Positions 11,901 through 21,900 of a DNA stretch of 64,000 nt are shown here, piece by piece. Each line of letters opens with the position of its first letter. The first letter of the stretch is position 1. The stretch lies in assembly GCA_001662425.1 (NCBI GenBank), contig BDDC01000228.1, forward strand, positions 2,188-66,187. Direction: 5' to 3'. The position numbers and the translations under genes were made by a program. The stretch comes from Chlamydomonas sphaeroides (lineage: Eukaryota > Chlorophyta > Chlorophyceae > Chlamydomonadales > Chlamydomonadaceae). The notes beneath the pieces were generated by a model, which ran no database searches, was not told the origin of the DNA, and saw nothing but the letters and a program-made list of their open reading frames with translations.

Positions 11901-14035
11901 GCACCGCCAGCGACGCCGCCATGACCGCCAGCGGCTGCGGCCTCGCCGCCTCCGCGCGCGGGATGAAGCAGCGGCGCAGCGCCCCCGCCAGGTCGCCGCT
12001 GGGGCTGAGGCCCGCGTCCGCCGCCACCGCAGCCGCCTCCGCCAGCTGACCCGGATCCAGCGTGTCCAGCTGCGAGCGCGACCACAGCGATGCAAGATAC
12101 CAGTGACATCACATTCAGATGAACTCTATGCAGTGATATCACATGCAGATGAGGTTTATGCAGTGATATCACATGCAGGTGAGCTCTTTGCACTGTGCGA
12201 CCGCACGACCGAGAGCAGGAGAAGTCGGCAGCGGCCTAGGAAGCATCAGGGCGGCATTGCAGGCCTATCGGACCTACCGTGGACGCGGCGCGCGCCTCAA
12301 GCTTCAGCTCCACCAACATGTCCGACTCGTAGCCGCCCTCCACGCCGGCGGCGGCAGCGAAGCCCCACTCCGGCTCATCGTCGTTGGCGGCGGCGCCTCC
12401 GCCGCCGTAGGCCTCAGCCGCGACTCGGAAGGCCCACAGCGCCCACAGCGCCTCGCGGCAGCTCAGCAGGTGGAGCCAACCCGGAGCCACGCGGATGGCC
12501 TCCCCCGCCTCCGCAAACAGCAACGCGCCGGCGACGGACAGGCCCGACGGCGCCGCCGCCAGGCGGCCAGAGGGCGATGGCAACGACGACACTGGTGACG
12601 GCGGCGGCGGCCCGGCGGCACGCTCCAGCGTCGCCACGGCCCACAGGGCCGCCGACAGCCAAGTGCCCTTCCACTTGGCGCGCGGCGTGACGGCGCCGCT
12701 GCGCAGCATCTCCGCCAGAGCGGTCGCCAGCGCCGCCGCCAGGCCGCCGCCGGCGTGGCGCAGGCGCGCCAGCGCCGTCAGCAGGGCGCAGGTCGCGCGG
12801 AACGTCAGCCGTGCCTTGCCACGGCCTGCCGCCGCCAGCCGCTTCATCGCCGCCGCCGACAGCGCCTCCAGGAAGGGCACATGTCGGTGCCCGGCGGCGG
12901 CGTAGGCGGCGGCGACGTAGCTCAGCTGCTCCACGTCCAGCGGCGCCAGCAGCTCCTTCGGCGCCGCCGCCGCGGCGGCGGCGGCGGCCTCGTAGGCGGC
13001 GGGCACGTAGCGCGCGTGCGGCGCCAGCAGCGCCGGCCCGTCCTCGCGACCCTCGGGTCGGTACCCGCCCGCCAACGCCGCAAACAGCTCGGCGGGCGTT
13101 GACGGCGGCGGCCGCGCCGCCTTTCCCTGAGCCTTGCCGTCGGGGGCTGCCGCCGCCGCCTCGTCGCTGTCGGCCGGCGGAGGTGGGGCCGCCGCCGCCA
13201 GGGCCCGCGCCCGCTGCAGCGCCGCCGCCGCCGCCTCCAGCTTGGCGATGCGGCCGGCCAGTGTCAGCGGCAGGGCCGCCGGCGGAACCCAGGCCCGCGG
13301 CGGCGGCGGCGGCGCCGCTGCCGCCGCCGCTCTGTAGACTGCCCAAGCGGGGGCAGACGCGGCGGCCGGCTCGGGGATGCTGTCAGGGGCGCGGGGCGGC
13401 CCCCGTGCGTTCGCAGCAGCAGGCGCTGAGCGGTGCGAGGGCTGGGGCCCGGCGGCGGTGGAGCTGGTGGGCAGCGGCGGGTGCCGCCGCACCCCAGCGG
13501 GTGGCGCCGCTGGCGCCGCGTGGGCCGCGGCAGCCGCCGGCTCGGGCCCAGCGGCGCTGAACTCAAACAGTTCCTCCAGCGGCGCTGCTGCGCCCGCCCG
13601 CGGCGGCAGTGGTCCCGACGAGGCTGCGTGCGGCCGCGGTTCCCCAAAGCCGCTGTTGGCAGCGGCTGGCGCACCCCGCGGCAGTGGCGGTGCCGTGGGG
13701 GCCGCCGCCGGTGCAGCTGCCCGCGCCGCAGTTGGCGTTGCTGTTGGCGGTGGCGCCGCCGCCACCGCCGCCTGCCAACGCAGCGCCGCCGGTGCGCTAG
13801 CTGCGGCGGCTTGCGGCGGCGGTGCAGCTGCGATGCCCACGGCCGCCGCCGGGCGGCGCTGGTCGGCGCCGCCGCCCGCGCCCTGCTGCTCCCATTGCCA
13901 CGCCACCGCCGCGCGCCGAGCCGCTAGCAACCGGCCGTCGCCCGCCGCCGCCGCTGGCGCCGCCGGCAGCGCCGGCTCCCGCACCGCCGTGCCGCTCTGC
14001 GCGGCGCCGGCCTGGGCTCGAGGAAATGGCTGCCC

Positions 14036-14092
<57 letters not shown>

Positions 14093-14980
14093 GCTGCCGC
14101 CAAAGCCGACGGCCCCGGTGCTGGGCGGGGCCGCGCCCCTAGCTGCCGCCGGCTGGAACGCCGTCAGGGCCCCAAAACCGCCAGGGTCCGAGCCGACGGC
14201 TGCGCCAGCGCGACCGGCCGTCCCTTGCACCGAGGGCCACTGGCTCCCAGGCCCCGGCCCAACAGGCCGCTGCGAGGGCCGCCGCGAGGCCGTCAGGGCC
14301 GATGGGGCCACGGTACCCTCCCCGGAGTCGCCGCTACTAGGCGCGGCGCCGCTGGCGCCCGGCGAGCCGCGAGCACCGGATCGGGGGCTGCGGTCCGCGG
14401 CCTGCTTATCAGCAGCCTCGCTGCTAGGCGTACGCAGCGGCGGCCGCAGCGGCGACGGCGGCAGCCTCACCGGCGGCGCGCCGGCCGCGATGCCGGAGCG
14501 CACGGCGGCCGCCAGCGACGCGACCGACAGCGCCGCTGGCGCTACGTCCAGTGTAGCTGCCGGCGCGGTGCGGGACGGATGCCCGCCGGCGGCAGGTGCC
14601 GGCTTGGGGCGGGCTTTAGCGTCCCGCTGGCCGCGGCCCTTGGCGCGCGACTGCACCTGCACGCGCGGCTGGCTGTCGCTGCCCTGCACGCGCGACTGGA
14701 GGACGGGAGGACCCACGAGATGTGGTGGCACAGAGACCTCGTAGGGGCGGGCGTCGCTCTCCAGAAAGGAGAACAGGTCGCCAGCGCCGTCTGCGACAGA
14801 GCCACCATCATCCGCTGCCTCGCCTGCACGTCGCGCTGGCGCGACGTTGCCCGAACCATCCGCGATCGCTGCAACTAGGCAGCGGCGAAGGACGCGGGCA
14901 CCGTAGCCTCGCGGCGCAAGGGCGCGAGGTTGGAGAGTTCGCGTTGCATGGTCGCGTGTGGGCGCAGCGCGCATATGCAT
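8945..14980 (-). CDS. RAP-domain protein with helical repeats, probably organellar RNA-binding
   Basis: Probable RNA-binding factor of chloroplast or mitochondrion. In order of translation the exons are 14980-12278, 12069-11896, 11595-11521, 11368-11261, 10902-10819, 10500-10252 and 10081-8945; all introns are phase 0, giving 1509 residues. The C-terminus (about 1440-1505) fits a RAP domain: NSRWLLTGG, then VRLLTGLGWRVAVL, then a Leu-rich tail. Upstream, helical-repeat-like segments resemble those in FASTK/OPR-type proteins, for example LSYVAAAYAAAGHRHVPFLE near residue 690 and VVRLAAAYAAAGHYHGLLL in the 84-nt exon. Residues 60-640 are Ala/Pro/Gly-rich with an 18-Ala run. The N-terminus is Arg-rich and acid-poor, as in a transit peptide. 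The chosen ATG (14980) is followed by a second Met at +2; an in-frame ATG at 15055 is possible. The RAP call is good; the target RNA cannot be inferred. Confidence 0.8.
11066..11107. repeat. Perfect 21-bp tandem duplication, AT-rich
   Basis: Two perfect copies of a 21-bp AT-rich unit (agaaataagtataagtataa plus t) in the RAP-gene intron between exons 11261-11368 and 10819-10902. Its composition is far below the surrounding GC content. Confidence 0.9.
12101..12190. repeat. 30-bp x 3 intronic minisatellite
   Basis: Three adjacent 30-bp units starting cagtgayatcacat, about 80-90% alike, in the first intron (12070-12277) of the RAP gene. They supply nearly half of the intron. Confidence 0.9.
14038..14091. 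repeat. (CTG)18 trinucleotide repeat encoding poly-Ala
   Basis: Eighteen uninterrupted CTG triplets on the plus strand, read on the minus strand as GCA codons for Ala in the RAP protein (about residues 296-314). Likely length-polymorphic. Confidence 0.95.
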
Positions 14981-15162
14981 GCGGGCTGAAGTGGTCGTTT
15001 GTACGAGAGGTTTGCATTGACAAGGCGGGGTATGCGACGGGTGCAAGCGTTGCATTCAACTGGCGCGGAATGCAATGAGCCGAGTAAGCCACTCCGTCGC
15101 TTCTCATGCCGTTTGCTATTGACTCATAAACAAACCCCAAACCATAGCTATCACACGCCACG
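14981..15162. promoter_or_regulatory. Shared bidirectional promoter, RAP gene / proteasome beta1
   Basis: Only 182 bp separate the two divergent start codons, and the base composition falls here relative to both genes. TTGCATT occurs at 15012 and 15050, and its inverse AATGCAA at 15069. No TATA box is obvious. Promoter activity is inferred from position. Confidence 0.6.
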
Positions 15163-18060
15163 ATGGATAGAAGCAAGAGCCATGCCGAGGCAGCTCCCTC
15201 GACGGGAACCACCATTGTTGCGTGCTCCTACAAGGGCGGTGTCGTGCTAGGTGCCGATGGACGTGTGAGCATTGGCAACTACATTATGAACCGCGCGTCC
15301 AACAAGATCGCGCCCCTCGCGGAGTACATCTTCCTCTGCCGCTCGGGCAGCGCACCCGACACGCAAATCATCAGCGACAACGGCGAGTTGCTGCCTGGCT
15401 GTCCAGTTGCCCAGCCCCAAACCCTGAGCCGAGGGCCTTACGCGAGGCGCAACCCCACCTCCCCGCAGTCAAGCACTACCTAGATCAAATCGCGGCAGAG
15501 TCCGGCGAGGAGCCAACTGTGGAGATGGCCGCTAACCTGGTGAAGCTGGTGAGGCGGCAGGTCCAGCGGGCACAGCCGCAGGTCCCGGGTCTCCCCTTGC
15601 CGGCCAAACGCGCTGGCGATGTTATGCGGCCTCAGGAGCGCTTCGCTCCCTCTTACCCGCCCCCCTCGACACGCATCTTCCCGCCTTGTCAACCTCCTGC
15701 CGCCTCCCCTCTCTTTAGATCAACTACAACAACAAGGACCACCTCGTGGGTGCTATGCTGGTGGTGGGCTGGGACAAGCACGGGGGCGGCCAGGTGAGGA
15801 GGCGCCGGGGCCGCCAGCCCGGCGCATACCGCGCACGGCAGGTACCCTGCAGCTTGCGGCAGCAGGGGCGAGCCACCGGGACTGGGGCGTGTGGTCTGCG
15901 GCCAGGGAGGGTAGGAGGCGGCAACTGCGGCCTAAAGGCTGTGCGGGGGCAATGGCGGGCAGGGCAGGCGGGTGCTCGGTCCAGAGAGCGGCAAGGCCGG
16001 ACACGTGCGGCGCGGCGCGGCGACTGGCGAAGGGGGGCGCTAGACGAGGCGGGGCCAGGGCCGGCCGCAGCCCACGCGGCATGCACAGACCGCACCCGTG
16101 CCGCGAGCGTCCTCGCTTCGCGCCGCCCGGCCGCAGCCCGTGCGGCATGCATGCACGGCCACCTGGCGCAGTGAAAGCGCACCCGGCACGCACCCGGGCG
16201 CCCCCCGCCCCAGCCGTCCTCCCTGCCCTCCCTCCCCTCCGCCCTCCCCCCTCCCGCCACCAGGTGTACGGCGCGCCCATCGGCGGCACGCTGTCCAAGG
16301 AGAAGTGGGCCATCGACGGCTCCGGCAGCACCTACATCTGGGGCTTCTGCGACAGCGAGTACAAGTGAGGCATGCGGGTGCCGAGGGCGGGGCCGAGGCC
16401 CAGGATGGGATGGGATGCCGCCTGCGCATGTGCAGCTGCCTGCAACTGCTCGCGCGGCAGCGGGCACGGTGGCGGGGTGGCCGTGCGTACGGGCTTTGTG
16501 CGGTGGTCGGGCGATGTGACGTCCCGCCGGCGTGCCTTGCAAAGCACCGTGGCGCCTCAAGTCCGCGCAGCGGGCTCCCGCGCTGCCCACGACCACAACA
16601 TTGCGAACGAGTGCGTGCCTCCCCGGGGTGCAAATCGCCCTGTGGCCACCTCCGTGTGCCCGCGATCGCGCGCTGCGCGTAGGGACGACATGACGCGCGA
16701 GGAGGCGGAGACGTGGGTGATTGAGGCCATTGCGCTGGCCATGGCGCGGGACGCATCCAGCGGCGGCTCCATCCGCCTGGTCACCCTCAACGACCAGGGC
16801 GCGCACCACAAGTGAGCGGCAGGGGCGGGGTGGGGGGCCGGGAAGCAGTTTGGGGAGGGGGCCGGCGTGCGTGCGGGGCGGGGCGGGGCGGGGCGGGGCG
16901 GGGGGGGGGGGGGGGGGGGGNNNNNNNNNNNNNNNNNNNNNNNNNNNNNNNNNNNNNNNNNNNNNNNNNNNNNNNNNNNNNNNNNNNNNNNNNNNNNNNN
17001 NNNNNNNNNNNNNNNNNNNNNNNNNNNNNNNNNNNNNNNNNNNNNNNNNNNNNNNNNNNNNNNNNNNNNNNNNNNNNNNNNNNNNNNNNNNNNNNNNNNN
17101 NNNNNNNNNNNNNNNNNNNNNNNNNNNNNNNNNNNNNNNNNNNNNNNNNNNNNNNNNNNNNNNNNNNNNNNNNNNNNNNNNNNNNNNNNNNNNNNNNNNN
17201 NNNNNNNNNNNNNNNNNNNNNNNNNNNNNNNNNNNNNNNNNNNNNNNNNNNNNNNNNNNNNNNNNNNNNNNNNNNNNAGGGGGGATGCAGGGGAGCATGG
17301 CAGCAGGGCGCGTAGCACAAGTGAGCCGAGGGTTCGAAGGGGGCGGGTTGCTGGGCCAAGACAGGGCGCGGCGCGGCACGGCTGCCGCCCGTGTTGGAAG
17401 CAGGCGAGGCTGGCGCCTGCTGTGTCGGGCAGGCTGTGTGCGAGTTGCTGTTGGTCGTTGATGGTTGTTGTTGTTGTTGTTGTTGTGTGCGGTCGGTTGG
17501 AGGCAGACACCTGGCGTGGGGAGCTGGGGGTAGCAGAGCGAGGGGCGGGGCAGTGCGTCTCGACGATATGGACCCTGGGACGGGCGGGTGCGGCGGGACG
17601 TGCTTCGGCGAGGGCCCAGTCCTGGCATGCTGTTGCTTCAGAACCAGTGCTGGCTGGTGTGGCCCGGGCGGCGAGGGGTTGCGGCGCAGGGCCGTGGGGC
17701 CGGCCCGTGGCGGCCAGGCGGCCGCACCCCCTGCAGGCGCTGCCCGTGCCGCCACCCGCAACCACGTGCTCCCACAGCCGCAGCCACGCATCCCCAGGCC
17801 GGCATAGCGGCACCGACGCGCCGGACTGCGCGCACCCAGACCGCCAGCTAGCCTGCCATGCGTCCCCCGTACCCACGTGCGCGCCCCGCCCCGCCCTGCC
17901 GCTCCCTCCCTCTTTCCCCTTTCCCCGCCGCCCCGCGCTCCTCAGGTACGTGCGCGGCGACGAGGTGCCGCAGTTTCTGGACGAGCTGCCCTTCCCGGGG
18001 GCCGACCCGGCCAGGCCGCCCGGGTTTGCGGCGGTGGGCGCGGGCATGGTGATTGGGTGA
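15163..18060 (+). CDS. PBA1: 20S proteasome subunit beta1 (caspase-like)
   Basis: Catalytic beta1 subunit of the 20S core particle, a threonine protease cutting after acidic residues. Exons 15163-15382, 15469-15548, 15719-15793, 16264-16364, 16683-16811 and 17946-18060 join in phase to 239 residues plus stop, the normal size for this subunit. A 15-residue propeptide ends STG before the catalytic Thr of TTIVACSYKGG. Counting that Thr as 1, Asp17, Lys33 and Arg45 are all present; Arg45 is the residue that gives beta1 its acidic specificity. GSGSTYIWGF and DDMTREEAE match the family closely. The first intron starts with GC rather than GT. The fifth intron contains a 357-base assembly gap, but both flanking exons are intact, so the coding sequence is complete. 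Confidence 0.95.
16875..17277. other. G-run and assembly gap in beta1 intron 5
   Basis: GGGGC repeats lead into at least 21 consecutive G (to 16920), followed by N from 16921 to 17277. The homopolymer probably stopped sequencing. The true gap length is not known from the sequence. Confidence 0.9.
17464..17485 (+). repeat. (GTT)n microsatellite
   Basis: About seven GTT triplets in intron 5 of the beta1 gene. Confidence 0.85.
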
Positions 18061-18916
18061 TTGGGTGATGGGGCTGGCTAGGGAGGGGATGGGGAGGGGG
18101 AGGGGGTGTCCAGGTGGTGGCGAGGGGCCGCGGCGGTCCGAGGCAGGACGGGCCGGGAGGGGGGTGCACGGCGGTGCTAGGAGAGGAGGGGCGGCGGGGG
18201 CCCGAGTCGCTGCATTGGGGTTGGGCCGAGGGAGTTGCGCGGGGTCGGATGTGGTCGCGCCGGCAAAGGCTTGCGGGCAGCGGAGCCGTGGAGGGGCGTG
18301 GCGTGGGCAGCTGAGGGCAGGAGGAGGGTGAGCAAGCACGCGTGCCCTCGCTCGCGTAAGTTACTACGTGCTCTGAGCGCCCGCCCCCCCTGCGGCACTG
18401 GCATATAGCACCACAGGAAGCAATGATAGCGCAGGCATACATGTGCAGCCAGGCGAACCGCAAGCAGGGGCGTGAACAGGGGTCTCTCTGGCAGATGGTC
18501 CTACGTTAGCGCCGTACAAAACGTTTTCCTGGGTTTCAAGGCGACCGTTGGAACGCGAGTTCCTCGCCCTTCAACCCGAGCCTGCTACAGCAGCAGAATA
18601 TATGCTAATACATGCTAATTTGGTTATGTTTGCAGTCGCAGTTTCGAAACCTGTTTCGTATAAGTGCACTCGCGCGCCACGCATCCGCACGCACGGTGCC
18701 CGTTGCTGCTCGCGTTGCGCCACAGATGGCTGCGTGCAAAGTCATGAGCTGTCGGTATTGCTGACGGACGGGCAGGCGTGCACCGCGTTCCGACATCAAT
18801 TGAGCTCTTGGGGCGCGGCGCGGGGGGCACATACATAAGCTATCGCGCGACAGCAAAAATAAATAGAAGAGAAGACCGTGGAACCCAACAACGCGCGTTG
18901 CCGTTTGTGAGGAGAC
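18061..18916. other. Intergenic: beta1 3' UTR and DUF4436 promoter
   Basis: Head-to-tail spacer of 856 bp. The first half is G-rich and resembles a 3' UTR; the second half (18540-18900) is AT-richer, with aaaataaatagaagag close to the next start. No coding frame stands out. Confidence 0.55.
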
Positions 18917-21900
18917 ATGGGCAAACGTGCGTGGCTGTTCTTCGGCCGGAAGCCAGCCGGCTCCTGGGATGCTTCCGTGCCTGGAGGCTGTCTGCTGCCG
19001 GTTCACGCCGGTCTGCTGACAATCCTGCTGCTCGCGGGTGTTTTACCGCTCTACTACAGGTGCGCGCAAAAAACAGCATCTAGACAGAAATCGCTGACAA
19101 TAGTTCATCCGCGGACATCTTGCCGCCGGGCCCCGCGGACCAAGTGTCGAACTCGATGCCCGCATGTGCTGCGCCTCGTGCTCCAGCCGGCAGCGCGACC
19201 CTCCAGCGCAGCGCTGAAGCTTCTTTCCGAATAATTATGGTTCGCTGCACGAGAAAACCCAGATCTCCGTCAAGCCAGACACACGCTGCGAAAGGCTCCC
19301 CGCCGGACGCGCCAGGGCTCCCATGTGACGCACTCGCCCGCTTGCAGTCGGTCATCGTCCGCCTCCTGCTGCGCGCCTCGCAGTCAATTCCACCCTCTGC
19401 CTCCTCTGTCCGCTTCCTGCTCATGCTCCTTGCAGCAACCTCAAGACGCACCGAACTGCCAACCACAACTTCCCCATCGTATGCGGCCTGGCGCCCACCT
19501 TCGCCTTCTCGCCGCACCCAGAGGGCGAGGCGCCGCTGCGTGTCAGCGTGTCCACGCCCCCCGCCCCTCCCGGGGCCCGGGACGTGTACAGCGCACGTGG
19601 CTGCTTTGACGATTTTCAGGTGCGCATCATACCTAATTAGTCTGCTATCGGTGCGTGTAACATCGTGTTGGGCAACACTTGTTGGGCAACAGTGACCCTG
19701 TCCGGGCACGCTGGCCGGCTATCGCTAGCGCGCTGACTGGTGCCGGCTCCTTCGTGGGACGCAGCCGGAGGAGCAGCAGGGGGCAAAATCCACAGCGCCT
19801 CCCTCCTGCCACGCATGATGCTCCGGTGCATCGGGCCAATCCAGCCCGACCGCGCCGCCCTGCGCCTGATGCGGTCGTCATCAGGGGTGGTCACCCCTGG
19901 TCGCGAGCAACCTTATGATAAGCTAGAACGAAGTCGAAGTAGGAATATCTAACCTTGCGCCAACCCGCGGCTCCCACCCCAGCTCCGCTCCGCGCCAGCA
20001 TCCCGCCCCGCCACCCCAGCCTGCGCACGTATTTGGTTCTTGCCTTGCCGCGCCAGGGTTCCTGCGATGGGCCGGCGTGAAGGGCGGGGTACCGGAGACT
20101 GTGGCCTCAGCCCCTCAAACCCCGGCTGAAAGCCCCACCCTGCAGCAGCACGAGGGGCCGCATCGCCCGCGCATAGACCACTGCGCGCTCGGAGAGTCGG
20201 GCGAGATCCCATCCATTCTCACAAACAAAAAGACAACTGTGCGCTGCAGCCCTCGCTCTGTCCTGTGCGCGCGCCCTGGATACTCCGCAGCGGCTCCAGG
20301 TACTCTTCTCCGTCCTGATTCATTCCCCATCAATAGAGTCTATAATGTCTTATGGCCATACGCCGTAAGCAATCGGCCCCCCCCCACGCAGGAGGTGTTT
20401 GACTACGAGGACTACGACTGGGTGGCCACCTCCCCCTGGCGCGAGACGCCGCTCGTCAACTTCCTGGCCATCATCGAGGGTGCGCCCGGCGGCGCCTCCT
20501 CCACGGCCCCACCCCACCTTGCTCGCAAGCGCCAGCCAGCACCGCATTGCGGTCCTCCTCTCCATCTGCTGCCGGCCGTCGCCGCTGTTGCCCGCCACTG
20601 TCGCCTGCTGCCGCCCACGGCCGCCGCCTGCGCCGCCGACTTGCACACGCACGGCCGCGCACGAGCTTACGCGCCTCCTGCCCCCGTGCCCCCCCTCCCC
20701 GCCCTTTCCGGCCCCCAGACTTTGACACGCGCGAGCTGACGGCCCGGGCCATGTACAAGATCACCGTCAGCCCCTCGCTGCTCACCGACGACGGCTACAA
20801 CCTCAAGCTACCCGAGGGCGAGGTCATCGAGATCGAGTTCAGGTGCGGAGACATGGTGCAGCAGAGGAGGTGCAGCAGAGCGCGGCATCCCCGGTGGCCC
20901 CGCCTCTGGCGGCTTGCACGCCGCTGTGTACCTGTGTGCCCTCTGGGCTGCCTGTGTGCCCCCTGGGCTGCCTGTGTGCCCCCTGGGCTGCCTGTGTGCC
21001 CCCTGGGCTGCCTGTGTGCCCTCTGGGCTGCTTGATTGTGTGCCCTCTGGGCTGCTTGATTGTGTGCCCTCTGGGCTGCCTGTGTGCCCCCTGGGCTGAT
21101 TGTGTGCCCTCTGGGCTGCCTGTGTGCCCCCTGGGCTGCCTGGCCTGGCGCGCACCGCTTACCTGGCCCTGGCCCTCCCCTGGCCCTGGCTCGCAGCGGC
21201 ATCGAGGAGGTGATGCGGCTGGAGAACGGCGCCCACTACGACCTGGGCTGGGGTGAGGCGCACGTGTGCATCTCTGCTACCTCCAGTACTCTGTGATATG
21301 CCATCGTATGTCATGATCTGCTGCCAGCAGCAATGCAGGCCGGCGGCTGCGCTTGCGTTGTACAACACGGCGCGGCTGGCGAGCGGTTGCCTTGGTTCGT
21401 CACGAACCTGCCATGGCGGCGCTCATCATCGCGATATGGCTCCGCTTCGTGAGCCCCCGGGGCTGCCGCCTGACCCTTGCCGCACAGAAAAGACGATTGA
21501 CGAGATCCCGGTGCGGGCGGAGGTTGACCTGGTCAACTACCCATTTGACAAGTGAGCAGCTCATGGCGTGTGCGATGCGGTTGGATTGGGGTGCATGTCA
21601 CTCCAGCGAGCTTGCTGACGTAGACACGAGGGGCCGCAATCGTATCGTACCGTCACGTGTGCGCGTGTCGTACACGTGTGCGGCGCCGTACAGGTACGAC
21701 ATCAAGCTGGGCGTGGTCATCAAGGCCTACAACGCGAGCGCCGAGGGCGGCGAGGCGGCGGGCAGTCGCTTCGTGCCCTTCGTAGCGGCCATGAAGACCC
21801 GCAGCCCCTCCTTCAGGTGGGCGCCGCGCCGTACTGGTACGGCGTCACGTTGTCGTATCACGGCGCCGTACAGCGCGCCGTGCTCGTGGCATTCTGGGGT

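Noticed and set aside
14981..15055. Upstream in-frame ATG at 15055 as RAP start
   Set aside because: Possible, but it would leave about 107 bp for the divergent promoter; the ATG at 14980 gives a more transit-like N-terminus. Kept only as an alternative.
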